Shown here: positions 9,360 through 17,426 of the stretch, piece by piece
Layout: every line of letters begins with the position of its first letter
Position numbering within the stretch: the stretch's first letter is position 1
The notes under the pieces: model-generated
Seen by the model: only the letters and a program-made list of their open reading frames with translations
What the model was told of the DNA's origin: nothing
The model's database searches: none
Program-made: the position numbers and the translations under genes
Source of the DNA: JBBRCE01 sp038205115
GTDB lineage: Bacteria > Planctomycetota > Planctomycetia > Pirellulales > JBBRCE01
NCBI GenBank assembly: GCA_038205115.1
Contig: JBBRCE010000001.1
Location: 186,001-250,000, forward strand
Direction: 5' to 3'
DNA: 64,000 nucleotides

Positions 9360-9512
9360 CGTTCCATCTGCGTTTATCCGCGGTCATCCCCGTTGACTTT
9401 GCTGCCTGCTTGCGATGAGCGTTAAATGAGCTGCGAGCGGAGGCACGGTTTCGCCAAGCGTGAAAGAACCGTCGAGAGAACACAGATGAACACAGATAAA
9501 CGCAGATGAATC
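9360..9512. repeat. Repeat-like segment with ACACAGATGAACACAGAT motif and inverted partner
   Basis: The segment 9477-9512 contains the internally repeated CACAGATGAACACAGATAA and then CGCAGATGAA. This CACAGAT-rich motif occurs as a dispersed noncoding repeat in many bacterial genomes, by recall. An imperfect reverse-complement copy (CCATCTGCGTTTATCCGCGG) lies at about 9363-9382, giving a stem-like pair separated by about 90 bp. Function unknown. Confidence 0.5.
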
Positions 9513-9770
9513 GCAGATGGCAACTCGTGATTCATGGGCTACACGGCGTGTTGACTTTTTCGGCGGACATGGTATACTATTGTTCATATATCTCGCGGGC
9601 GGAAGGTCCGCCCAACGCGGGACAACGGATTTGAGGCCAACCCAGGGCTCTGACAACTCAGCGTGCAAACGCAGGCAACGACACCCGCAGGAAAAATCGA
9701 TTTCGAAGCATTCAGGCAAAGTGCCTGAACGGCGTTCAACTGGCAGCGTGCAGCGTATCGCGTCGGCACT

Positions 9771-9818
9771 TCACTCTCCCTTCGCCCCGGTACTCTGGGG
9801 AGAAGGGCCGGGGATGAG
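9771..9818. repeat. Palindromic GC-rich dispersed-repeat candidate
   Basis: The 48-bp segment has arms CCTTCGCCCC and GGGGAGAAGG around GGTACTCT, followed by GCCGGGGATGAG. I recall similar CTCTCCC...GGTACTC...GAGGGCCGGGG repeats from planctomycete and other genomes. It is not coding. No second copy lies in this window, so repeat status rests on recall and on the hairpin. Confidence 0.4.
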
Positions 9819-10448
9819 CGGCCGAGTTGACGATCTGTCAATTTGCGTGCGTTGTTAAGCAAAGCGCTGCGAGCCAGATTTTTCCGCGCGGCAATTCGCC
9901 GGCGTTTGCATGAGACTGGTGGCAGGAGATGTCGCGTGGATGGTTTGCTAGACAAAAGTAGATTCGCCGGTGCGCTGGCTAATCGAAAACGAACCCACGC
10001 GCGGCCGCAGTGATTAGCCGAACCCCCGTTGCAGCTCTTTGACAATTTAAACGGCGGTTGCCTGCGCTCAGCAAGCCTGGCGACCGCTCACACACTCCGA
10101 TTTGCAAACATGCGATTCGGCGGGCAGCGTTTTGCGCTTGCGCGCCGAAGGCAGAAGGTTCGCAGCATCGCATTTCGGAGTGAACCGCCTGCGGTGCGCG
10201 CCGAGTTGCTCGGAAAAGCGGTCGAAACCAACCGACTGTCCGCACTGTCCACGACGGTTTTTGCGTGCCGCGCCCAGCGCAAAGTGTGCCTTGGTCGCGG
10301 GTTGCGAACGAGCTTCGGTAGAAACCGGCGGAATAAAAAAAATCGTGAAGGTCCATTCGACCAATCGCGGAATTCGATCGCAGCGTACCATCGCGTATTC
10401 CGCAAACCGCCTGGACGTTAGCGGCCCAACAAGCCGGTCGCCGACAAT

Positions 10449-11201
10449 CTACGGTTGCTCGCTGCTCGTTGCCGCTGCGGGCTTGGCCGACTTCTTCGGC
10501 TTGGCTGGCGTGCGACGCGCAGGCTTTTGCGACGCGACAGGCACAACCGCTGGCGGCCCGGCAATGTCGGAGTTTTCGATTGCGGCGATCAGTGGCCGTA
10601 ACTGATCCATTTTGCGTGGGCCTATGCCTTTGACGCGGAGCAGATCGTCCGCGCTGCGAAACGGACCAAAGACCTCGCGCGAAGCCACAATTCGCTGCGC
10701 CAAGGTTTCGCCCAGCTCGGGCAACTGGCTGATCTCGACGACGTCGGCCGTGTTGATATCGACCTTGAATGCCGTACGCTGAGTTGCGGCGTGTTCGATT
10801 TCAATCAGTCGGCCGCGCAGAGCGCCTTGCTGCAGGCAGTAAAAAATAATGGCTAGCAGCGTAAGGCCAACAATTGCCGCCACCGCGCTTTGATCGGCCC
10901 AGTGCAGCAGCGGCGCGATTTGCGGGGCCGGCGAAGTGGCGGCCGCCTGCGATGGCGCCACGTCGGCCGACATGGTTCTCGGCGACGTTGATCCGGGAAG
11001 CGCCGATTCGGGAAGCGCCGATTCGGGCAGCGCCGATTGTCGTTCGGAGCACTCTGTGGGTGAAAAGATCGAAAGCGAAACCGGCGGCGCGGAACTGGCG
11101 GACGTGTCGGGCGCAATACCGCGGTCGACGGAATCGCTCGGGGCGTCGTCGGGCGGTAGCGGCCTGGCGCTGTTCGTTTCGCGAGACATGACCTGACTCA
11201 T
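10449..11201 (-). CDS. ComEA-like helix-hairpin-helix membrane protein
   Basis: A protein of about 250 residues. A low-complexity N-terminus rich in Ser/Pro/Ala is followed by one membrane helix (AAIVGLTLLAIIFYCL). Next comes a helix-hairpin-helix pair of the ComEA type, with DINTADVVEISQLPELGE and the second hairpin VKGIGPRKMDQL. The tail is Ala/Lys/Pro-rich. ComEA-type domains bind double-stranded DNA, classically during natural transformation. The orientation, a single anchor with the HhH domain at the C-terminal side, fits that role, but no other competence genes are nearby and the HhH pair occurs in many unstudied proteins. The start is uncertain: ATG 11201 was chosen, with ATG 11189 as alternative. 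It diverges from queF. Confidence 0.8.
   Translation of the reverse strand: MSQVMSRETNSARPLPPDDAPSDSVDRGIAPDTSASSAPPVSLSIFSPTECSERQSALPESALPESALPGSTSPRTMSADVAPSQAAATSPAPQIAPLLHWADQSAVAAIVGLTLLAIIFYCLQQGALRGRLIEIEHAATQRTAFKVDINTADVVEISQLPELGETLAQRIVASREVFGPFRSADDLLRVKGIGPRKMDQLRPLIAAIENSDIAGPPAVVPVASQKPARRTPAKPKKSAKPAAATSSEQP
10993..11037. repeat. Three tandem 15-bp units inside the ComEA-like gene
   Basis: Three consecutive 15-bp units of the type CGGGAAGCGCCGATT encode the repeated pentapeptide ALPES in the Ser/Pro-rich N-terminal region. Units 1 and 2 are identical and unit 3 differs at one position. The 15-bp period keeps frame, so slippage would only change linker length. Confidence 0.8.
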
Positions 11202-11343
11202 TGTGTGCGGGAAGTTGGCATTATCGGAAATTGACCCGCGCAAAGCCAGTAGCGGGCCGCATTTCCCGGCCGCAGACCTTTGCGCGGCGAGCATTTCCTG
11301 CAAAAATGGCCAATTCCATCGTGCCGCACAATGAGGAGCGACA

Positions 11344-11718
11344 ATGTCTGCTGAGTTTCGGAATCTGCTGGAAACCTTCGAGAACCAATTTCCGGGTCGC
11401 GATTACACCATTGAAATCGTGTGTCCCGAGTTTACGTCGGTCTGCCCTAAGACGGGGCAACCCGATTTTGGCGTGTTGACGTTTCGGTACATTCCGGACA
11501 AACGCTGTGTCGAGCTGAAGAGCCTGAAGATGTACTTGCAGCAATTTCGCAACGAAGGCATTTTTTACGAAAACGTCAGCAATCGAATCCTCGATGATCT
11601 AGCCGCGGTCACGCAACCGCGGTGGATGGAACTGGTGGCGGCATTTTCCGCCCGTGGCGGCATCAGCACCACCGTCCGCTTAGAAACGCGGCAGGAGAAG
11701 ACCGTCGGTCAAAAGTAA
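11344..11718 (+). CDS. queF: NADPH-dependent preQ0 reductase (QueF, short type)
   Basis: A 124-residue enzyme of the tunnelling-fold superfamily. It reduces 7-cyano-7-deazaguanine (preQ0) to preQ1 in queuosine biosynthesis. The catalytic cysteine lies in FTSVCPKTGQPDFG, and the QueF motif with its substrate-binding Glu is CVELKSLKMYLQQFRNEG. Length and motifs fit the unimodular Bacillus-type QueF. The start has a GAGGAG ribosome-binding site 5 bp upstream. No other queuosine genes are in the window. It diverges from the ComEA-like gene, and a small hypothetical follows about 100 bp downstream. Confidence 0.95.
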   Translation: MSAEFRNLLETFENQFPGRDYTIEIVCPEFTSVCPKTGQPDFGVLTFRYIPDKRCVELKSLKMYLQQFRNEGIFYENVSNRILDDLAAVTQPRWMELVAAFSARGGISTTVRLETRQEKTVGQK

Positions 11719-11824
11719 AATCCAGCCGACCAGCGGAACGGCCGAATCGCGGTGGTCGCTGCTCGGTCGGTTTGCAACGGCCGCGCGGCAACGACGAATC
11801 TTTCATTCGAATGAGGAGGGACAT

Positions 11825-12040
11825 ATGTCGGCAGAAGAGGACGCATTGAAACGGCGTTATCGCGAATTCTTGGACTTGATGCCGCTGACCGTGGCGATTG
11901 CCGGACTGGCCGCCAACGAAGGGCTGCGAAGTTTTTCGGTGGAGCAATTGGAAGCCCGCGCGCAGGTGATGGTCACGTCGTTCAAACTCGCACGGATTGC
12001 GGTCCGCGAAGCGATTGGCGCGGTGAAAGACGGCGGCTGA
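11825..12040 (+). CDS. Small conserved hypothetical protein
   Basis: A 71-residue acidic, largely helical protein beginning MSAEEDALKRRYREFLDLMP. It has a strong AGGAGGGA ribosome-binding site 3-4 bp before the ATG. There is no signal peptide, membrane helix or known motif. The length, the strong start and ordinary codon use argue that it is real. It lies between queF and the tRNA gene; function unknown. Confidence 0.7.
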   Translation: MSAEEDALKRRYREFLDLMPLTVAIAGLAANEGLRSFSVEQLEARAQVMVTSFKLARIAVREAIGAVKDGG

Positions 12041-12223
12041 GATTCCGTATCGGTTCATGCAGCCACACGCCCGTCTGGCCGGCGCAATTGACGCCCGAAC
12101 AGGTGGATTGACGGCATTTCGCCAACCTGAGCGAGCGATTTGCGGTTGTGGTTCTTGACGAACAGGGCGGCTTGCGGCATGATTAAGCCTCTTTCCGACC
12201 CAGTGCGGTCGGCCAAAGAGTCA

Positions 12224-12297
12224 GGGCGATTAGCTCAGTTGGTTAGAGCACCGCGTCGACAACGCGGGGGTCACAAGTTCGAGTCTTGTATCGCCCA
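12224..12297 (+). tRNA. tRNA-Val (anticodon GAC)
   Basis: A 74-nt cloverleaf. Acceptor arms GGGCGAT and ATCGCCC pair fully. The D-arm starts TAGCTCAGTTGGTTAGAGC. The anticodon stem CCGCG/CGCGG encloses the loop TCGACAA with anticodon GAC, which reads GUC valine codons. The T-arm contains GTTCGAGTC. The 3' CCA is not encoded (the gene is followed by TTATT). No tRNA-linked integration signature is visible next to it. Confidence 0.96.
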
Positions 12298-12387
12298 TTA
12301 TTCTGGCGTGGTTGTGGCGCGTGCGGCGCCGTCGATTGCTTCCACCGGCTGGCATATGACGCTGGGTTGTTTTCGGTTTCGCTGATC

Positions 12388-12672
12388 ATGCGCAGCTTTC
12401 GATTGAACGAGCCGCTTTCGCCGCTCTGGCGACACCCAATCATCACCGCCTTGCTGTGGCAAATCTTGTTAATGATTTTTGCCTTGCTGATGCTCGACGG
12501 CCATCGCATGGCGGTCTTCGGCGGAGTGATGCTGCTGGCCTACTGGTGGACGGTGACGTGGATGGTCGTTCAACGGCCGATGTCGCCGACCGTCGGTGAT
12601 TTGCGTTGGATTCGCTGGGGACATTGGCCAATATTCGCATGCGGCGCGCTGGTCGGCGCGCTCATTTTGTGA
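12388..12672 (+). CDS. Small three-helix membrane protein
   Basis: A 94-residue protein with three likely membrane helices (about 15-35, 42-62 and 78-94), rich in Trp and Leu, ending ACGALVGALIL. It starts about 90 bp after the tRNA. No clear Shine-Dalgarno precedes the ATG. I do not recognise the family. Function unknown. Confidence 0.6.
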   Translation: MRSFRLNEPLSPLWRHPIITALLWQILLMIFALLMLDGHRMAVFGGVMLLAYWWTVTWMVVQRPMSPTVGDLRWIRWGHWPIFACGALVGALIL

Positions 12673-12737
12673 TGATCGCTACGAGCCGTGCGTCGTGAGA
12701 TCGAACGACGTCACTTGGCGAACGGTTTTATAGCCAT

Positions 12738-13271
12738 TCATTCGGGTTTTTCGGGCGGCGTTTGGCCTTCGTCCGGCTTTTCAGGTGGTACCACTGAGAG
12801 CAGCGACATCGTCTTGCCCGTGGTGTCGGGAGTTACATCGAGCACCTGAAATGTCCAATCGACTTTCGTTTTGACGAGTACGGCATGGACGTGCGCTTTG
12901 CCCTTCGGCCCCGCGACATCGAATTCCAATTCGGATCGTGCCGAATTCGCGCCATTGTTGTTGCCATAATCCACTTTTCCGCCCATCATCCAGCCCGATT
13001 GTTCGATCGGTTTGCCCAGTTGTTCGACGACTTGCGGATCGTTTTGCACTCGCTGCAACGTTAAGTTGTAGGGCTGACTGCCTCGAATTGTGCTTGTGAC
13101 CATGTAGTAGCAGCCGCCGCAGCAGACGCAGGGCGAAACTAAGAACAGCAGCACCAGCGGCATAAACCACCACATGTTGCGCGAGAACCAGCCACGAGGT
13201 TTTTGTTCGAAGCTGCCCGAGAAATTGCCGGCGTTGTTTGACTTACCGAAGTTCGAGAACTCGTTTTCCAT
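12738..13271 (-). CDS. Membrane-anchored Coa1-like hypothetical protein
   Basis: A protein of about 177 residues. A cytoplasmic Gly/Asn/Phe-rich N-terminus of about 30 residues precedes one membrane helix (MPLVLLFLVSPCVCCGGCYYM) containing four cysteines. The external domain resembles the Coa1/DUF1783 fold seen in cytochrome oxidase assembly factor 1 (NDPQVVEQLGKPIEQSGWM, then VAGPKGKAHVHAVLVK and DWTFQVLDV). In bacteria these proteins are uncharacterised. ATG 13271 is chosen because the domain architecture begins there; upstream codons are low quality. It is divergent from ispF. Confidence 0.7.
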   Translation of the reverse strand: MENEFSNFGKSNNAGNFSGSFEQKPRGWFSRNMWWFMPLVLLFLVSPCVCCGGCYYMVTSTIRGSQPYNLTLQRVQNDPQVVEQLGKPIEQSGWMMGGKVDYGNNNGANSARSELEFDVAGPKGKAHVHAVLVKTKVDWTFQVLDVTPDTTGKTMSLLSVVPPEKPDEGQTPPEKPE

Positions 13272-13548
13272 GGCAATCTCGCGCAGTGCGGCAATGTTCG
13301 AATCGGGGACTGTCGCTGCCTCGCGGGCAGCGTCTGAATGGTGAAAATCTAACGCTCGGCAACGGGCGATACAAGCGATCGACCGAGTCCACTGACGAAG
13401 TTTTGGCTTTGCGCCCTCGCCCGTCGGCCGTTGGTTGCGGCTTTTGTCGTGATGCAGACTGCCCGCGCGTGGCAAATTGCAGTTTAATGAGCACATCGCC
13501 GCTTAGGGTTTTCGTTTGCGGCTTCATTCGATGAATTGGGAACTTGCA

Positions 13549-14070
13549 ATGAACGCGAACCTGCCGCAACTACGTATTGGCCTGGGTCACGATACTCATC
13601 GGCTGGGCGACGATGGCCCGTTGCGATTGGGCGGCGTAACGGTGCCGCACGATAAACATGCCATTGGGCATAGCGACGCAGACGTGCTGCTGCATGCCGT
13701 GACCGACGCACTGCTGGGCGCGCTGGCGCTGCCGGATATTGGCGAACTGTTTCCGAATACCGATCCCGAAAATCGCGGTCGCGATTCGGCCCATTTTCTG
13801 CATGCGGCCGTCGAGCAGATTCGATCCGCCGGGTATCAAGTCGTAAACTTGGATTGCATAATCTTTGCCCAGCGGCCTAAACTATCGTCACACAAAGCTG
13901 CAATTCGCCAACGACTGGCCGAACTGCTCGACGTTCCGGCCGCTGCGGTTGGCCTGAAAGCCAAGACCGGCGAGGAGGTCGATGCCGTGGGCCGCGAAGA
14001 AGCGATTTCCGCGCAATGTGTGGTACTGCTAGCCAGAACTGCGGCCAGCGACGCCGAGGCGTTCGAGTAA
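13549..14070 (+). CDS. ispF: 2-C-methyl-D-erythritol 2,4-cyclodiphosphate synthase
   Basis: This enzyme converts CDP-methylerythritol 2-phosphate to MEcPP in the MEP isoprenoid pathway. The zinc-binding start is RIGLGHDTHRL and the family signature is HSDADVLLHAVTDALLGAL. DIGELFPNTDPENRG and the C-terminal KAKTGEEVDAVGREEAISA are also diagnostic. It is about 173 residues from ATG 13549; ATG 13531 would add six residues. The next gene downstream is cysS, 88 bp away on the same strand, a pairing seen in several bacteria. Confidence 0.96.
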   Translation: MNANLPQLRIGLGHDTHRLGDDGPLRLGGVTVPHDKHAIGHSDADVLLHAVTDALLGALALPDIGELFPNTDPENRGRDSAHFLHAAVEQIRSAGYQVVNLDCIIFAQRPKLSSHKAAIRQRLAELLDVPAAAVGLKAKTGEEVDAVGREEAISAQCVVLLARTAASDAEAFE

Positions 14071-14158
14071 TCGCGCCGACGTGCAAACGCCGTGTTCCTG
14101 GGATGAATCAAAACGCAAGTTGCGTTGTCTGCCAACCTTTTCCGATTGAATCTTTGCC

Positions 14159-15778
14159 ATGCCTAACGCTGCTCCCACTCAAACGGCTGCTCCCCAAACT
14201 GTTGTCAGCACGGTTGGCACGCCCATACGTGTTTACAACACGCTCAGCAAACAAAAAGAAACGCTTGCGCCCGTCACGCCAGGCAAGATCGGCATGTACC
14301 TGTGCGGGCCAACCGTTTACAAACCAAGCCACATTGGGCATATGGTTGGACCGGTGATCTTTGACGCCGTGAAGCGCCACTTGGCCTACTCTGGCTATCA
14401 GGTCACCTTGGTGGTCAACATTACCGATGTTGACGACAAGCTGATTAACGAATCCACCGCGCGGAAAATGACCATGGCGGCGCTGGCGGACGAGATGACG
14501 GCCGATTATCAGAAGAATTTGCAAGCGATGGGCGTCGACACGATCGACCACTTTCCCAAAGCCACGGATTACATGGCCGAAATCGTGGCCATTACGCAAA
14601 CGCTCATCGATAAGGGATTCGCTTACGCCTCGGAGGGCGACGTTTATTTCGATGTGGCCAAAGATCGCGAATACGGCAAGCTCACCAATCGCAGCGTGGA
14701 ATCGATGCACGGCGATGGCGGCGGCACGGCCGAACGCAAACGGTCGTCAGCGGATTTCGCCCTGTGGAAAAGCGCCAAGCCGGGCGAACCCGCCTGGGAC
14801 AGCCCCTGGGGAAAAGGCCGCCCGGGCTGGCATATCGAGTGCTCCGCGATGAGCAGCAAACTGCTGGGCGAAACATTCGATATCCACGGCGGCGGACTGG
14901 ATCTGGTATTTCCGCATCACGAAAATGAAATTGCGCAAAGCGAATGCGCGCACGGCAAGCCGCAAGCCAAGTATTGGATGCACAACGGATTGATGCAATC
15001 GTCGGGCGAGAGCGGTAAGGTTGGCGGGCGAAACACTCGCGAAATCAGTGAGGGAGATCAAGCCGCGCAAGAAGCCGGCAAGATCGGAAAATCCAAGGGC
15101 GCCAGCGCATTCCGCGATCTGCTCAAAAATCACCAGCCAGAAACCATCCGCTTCTTTCTGCTTTCCACGCACTATCGCCGGCCCATCGACTATAGCGAAG
15201 ATCGGCTGCAAGAAACCAACACCGCGCTGGCGGCCTTTTATCGCTACTTCGAACGCTACAAGCGCGTGACCGGCGAAGAGTTTTACGCCCTCGAAGCGCC
15301 AAAGTCGCGTGCGGCGGGCGAAGTCACGGCAGGCAATTCGCCACTGTTGGCCGAAGTGAAAAAACATCGCGACGAATTCCTGGCGATGATGGATGACGAC
15401 TTCAACACCGGCGGCGGCATCGGCGTGCTGTTCGAATTGGTGCGAGGGTTGAACCGCTGGGTTGAGCAAGAAAAACTCGAAGATGCCGATCGCACCGCGC
15501 CTGGTTTTGCCGACAAAGTAGCCACGCTTCAGCAGGCCACCCGCGTGCTCCGCGACATTGCCGCGGTGCTCGGGTTGTTTCGTCAGCCGCTGACGCAAGC
15601 CGCCGGTGCTGCCGACGATGGCAAGTTCCGCCAACTTGTGGAGTTGTTCATCGACGAACGCAGCGAAGCCCGCAAGCGCAAGGACTTTGCGGCTGGCGAC
15701 CGCATCCGCGACAAGCTGGCCTCGCTAGGCATCGTGCTGGTCGATCGCAAAGGCGTGACCGAATGGACGATGAATTAG
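14159..15778 (+). CDS. cysS: Cysteinyl-tRNA synthetase
   Basis: A 539-residue class I synthetase that charges tRNA-Cys. The zinc/HIGH region is LCGPTVYKPSHIGHMVG. Other landmarks are VTLVVNITDVDDK, the zinc ligands in WHIECSAMS and DIHGGGLDLVFPHHENE, and the KMSKS equivalent KIGKSKGASAF. Between HHENE and KIGKS lies an insertion of about 20 Gly/Ser/Glu-rich residues, and a 20-residue Ala/Thr-rich extension precedes the catalytic core. The last 15 codons and the following 30 bp recur in degenerate form at 16304-16376. Confidence 0.96.
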   Translation: MPNAAPTQTAAPQTVVSTVGTPIRVYNTLSKQKETLAPVTPGKIGMYLCGPTVYKPSHIGHMVGPVIFDAVKRHLAYSGYQVTLVVNITDVDDKLINESTARKMTMAALADEMTADYQKNLQAMGVDTIDHFPKATDYMAEIVAITQTLIDKGFAYASEGDVYFDVAKDREYGKLTNRSVESMHGDGGGTAERKRSSADFALWKSAKPGEPAWDSPWGKGRPGWHIECSAMSSKLLGETFDIHGGGLDLVFPHHENEIAQSECAHGKPQAKYWMHNGLMQSSGESGKVGGRNTREISEGDQAAQEAGKIGKSKGASAFRDLLKNHQPETIRFFLLSTHYRRPIDYSEDRLQETNTALAAFYRYFERYKRVTGEEFYALEAPKSRAAGEVTAGNSPLLAEVKKHRDEFLAMMDDDFNTGGGIGVLFELVRGLNRWVEQEKLEDADRTAPGFADKVATLQQATRVLRDIAAVLGLFRQPLTQAAGAADDGKFRQLVELFIDERSEARKRKDFAAGDRIRDKLASLGIVLVDRKGVTEWTMN

Positions 15779-15803
15779 ATCAGTTGCTTGGCGCGCCCCA
15801 ATT
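15731..15803 (+). repeat. Direct repeat, copy 1 (3' end of cysS)
   Basis: A 73-bp segment covering the last codons of cysS (IVLVDRKGVTEWTMN and stop) and 26 bp beyond. It matches 16304-16376 at roughly 65 of 73 positions by eye. The two copies flank a small hypothetical gene. Confidence 0.85.
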
Positions 15804-15938
15804 GTGTTGAAATCGTTATGCTACGAGCTTGCCAATGCCACCGAGAAACAGTCGCGATTTTCAGCGGGCCGCTGCACAGCGAATGCAATTCTTAAATACG
15901 GCGAAGATGATCTTCGAATGCGTCGAAGGGCAACCACG

Positions 15939-16277
15939 ATGACGAACATTGAAGCGACATTGTGGGAATCCAAACGGACGGATGAAACAAAAGGCGTCGA
16001 AGATGTTTTGCATCAGGCGGGATTCGCGAATGTCGCGGCCTACCGATATAATCCGGCGGCAATTCGCGTGCGCGTCATCGATCAACGCTTCGAGTCGTTA
16101 TCGACCGCGCAGCGAGACGCGATGGTCGAGCCCATTCTCGAACGACTGCCCGAACGGACACAAGGCGACATCTTAACGCTGCATACCTTCGCGCCGTCCG
16201 AACTTGAGGGGCCGCCAGCCAGCCGCGAAAGCTTCGCCAACTGGGAATTCGATCATCCGAGTCCATCACTGTTGTAA
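15939..16277 (+). CDS. Hypothetical protein between duplicated cysS ends
   Basis: A protein of about 112 residues starting MTNIEATLWESKRTDETKG. ATG 15939 is preceded by GAAGGG at a spacing of 8 bp. It has no membrane helix. The pattern (a helix, then AYRYNPAAIRVRVIDQRFE and a Leu/Arg-rich helix) suggests a small alpha/beta fold. The gene sits between two copies of the cysS 3' end, so it entered or was trapped by a local duplication. I cannot assign a function. Confidence 0.6.
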   Translation: MTNIEATLWESKRTDETKGVEDVLHQAGFANVAAYRYNPAAIRVRVIDQRFESLSTAQRDAMVEPILERLPERTQGDILTLHTFAPSELEGPPASRESFANWEFDHPSPSLL

Positions 16278-16303
16278 ATGCGCGACACGCCCTCCGGATT
16301 TCG

Positions 16304-16376
16304 ATCGTGCTGGTCGACCGCAAAGGCGTGACCGAATGGAAGATGAATTAGAGCAACTGCTTGGCGCGCCGCAACT
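16304..16376 (+). repeat. Direct repeat, copy 2 (relic of cysS 3' end)
   Basis: This copy still reads IVLVDRKGVTEWKMN and a stop in one frame but has no upstream cysS sequence. It ends about 65 bp before ruvC and is a remnant of a duplication of the cysS end. Confidence 0.85.
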
Positions 16377-16442
16377 CGAAAGGTTGTGCGGACGAAACCA
16401 ATGTTCGTCGCACGCCCTCATCATTGAATCAGGCCACAGAAA

Positions 16443-17069
16443 TTGACAGCAACTGACAATCTGGTCTTAACCACGCCCATCCGCGTGCTTGGCGTTGATC
16501 CGGGGCTGAATATCACCGGCTATGGCGTGCTGGAAGTTACGCCGGCTGGGCCCAAACTGTGCGAGGCCGGCGTGATCCGCGGCAAGACGCGCGGGTCGCT
16601 CACCAAGCGACTGCTGGAAATTCATACGGGATTGTGCGAAGTGATCCAAGCGCTGAAGCCGACGGTCATGTCGCTCGAGCAACTGTATTCGCATTACGAT
16701 CGGCCGCGGACTTCGATCTTGATGGGCCACGCTCGCGGCGTGATTTGCCTGGCGGCCGAACAGGCAGGCATCGAAGTGGTCCACTACAGCGCAACGCAGA
16801 TCAAAAAGATTCTGACCGGCAATGGCCACGCGCCGAAATCGCAAATGCAACAGGCGGTGCAGCGCGAGCTGCGGCTAGATGTCGTGCCGGAACCGGCCGA
16901 CGTGGCCGATGCGCTGGCCATCGCGCTGTGCCATTATTATCTCTCAAAACAAGCGCGGTTAATGGGTGGGCAGCAAATTCTGGCTGCTGCGCCGCGGCGT
17001 CCCAACCGCAAATCGAAGTCGCCGGTTGATGATGACGATCAGACTTTTGACGAGAATTTTGCCGAGTGA
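16443..17069 (+). CDS. ruvC: Holliday junction endonuclease RuvC
   Basis: A protein of about 208 residues. It resolves four-way DNA junctions with RuvAB. The acidic active-site residues lie in VLGVDPGLNITGYG, MSLEQLY and the C-terminal DVADALAIALCHYY. The region with HAPKSQMQQAV is also typical. The frame has no ATG before the conserved core; TTG at 16443 gives a 14-residue leader. The usual length is about 170; the extra C-terminal 30 residues (Arg/Lys then Asp-rich) are low complexity. ruvA and ruvB are not in the window. Confidence 0.94.
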   Translation: MTATDNLVLTTPIRVLGVDPGLNITGYGVLEVTPAGPKLCEAGVIRGKTRGSLTKRLLEIHTGLCEVIQALKPTVMSLEQLYSHYDRPRTSILMGHARGVICLAAEQAGIEVVHYSATQIKKILTGNGHAPKSQMQQAVQRELRLDVVPEPADVADALAIALCHYYLSKQARLMGGQQILAAAPRRPNRKSKSPVDDDDQTFDENFAE

Positions 17070-17146
17070 CGCGCGGCGGCAATCGAATCTGAGCATCGCG
17101 CTTGCGGCAATCGACACGCTCCGCAGTTCCAGGGCGCCAAACGCGT

Positions 17147-17233
17147 TTACCGATTCGGCAAGATCTCGCGCGGATAAGCCAAGAGGGCGCCAACAAACAG
17201 CGTTGCAAAGATGATGATGGCTTCGATGATCAT
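17147..17233 (-). CDS. Possible 28-residue hydrophobic small protein
   Basis: An ATG at 17233 begins a 28-codon frame: a short start, then a strongly hydrophobic helix (IIIFATLFVGALLAY) and a charged end (PREILPNR). A GAGG sequence lies 6 bp before the ATG. It is convergent with ruvC. Size and composition resemble known single-helix small membrane proteins, but a chance frame cannot be excluded. Confidence 0.3.
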   Translation of the reverse strand: MIIEAIIIFATLFVGALLAYPREILPNR

Positions 17234-17359
17234 GTGAACCTCGTAAGTGCTGGAGCTGGGTTGCTGGTCTGGGTGAACGGCTTTAAAGCATTCCGCCTCG
17301 TCTGCAAATCAATACGTTTTTTCGCAGCAGACCGGACATGCTTTGCCGCGCAAAACAAC

Positions 17360-17395
17360 AAGGCGGGCGACCGGCCGTTGCCAGTCGCCCGCCTT
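17360..17395 (-). terminator. Rho-independent terminator of the Tyr-rich protein gene
   Basis: A perfect 12-bp GC-rich stem (AAGGCGGGCGAC / GTCGCCCGCCTT) with a 12-nt loop lies 30 bp past the stop codon of the minus-strand gene. On that strand it is followed by a T-rich run, TGTTGTTTTG. Confidence 0.8.
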
Positions 17396-17426
17396 GCGGA
17401 GGGTTCGAGTTCGTTGATGGGTGAGA

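Larger units (their letters stand above)
9164..10448. other. Gene-free 1.3-kb stretch with dispersed repeats
   Basis: No open frame here shows protein-like composition, a recognisable motif or a good start site on either strand. The stretch holds two repeat-like segments listed separately (around 9360-9512 and 9771-9818). It also has a small hairpin at about 9712-9730, TTCAGGCA, AAG, TGCCTGAA. It sits between the interrupted restriction gene and the ComEA-like gene, consistent with a decayed accessory region. Confidence 0.6.

Noticed and set aside
14747..15634. A 295-codon open frame on the minus strand
   Set aside because: It is antisense to cysS, whose catalytic motifs are clear on the plus strand.
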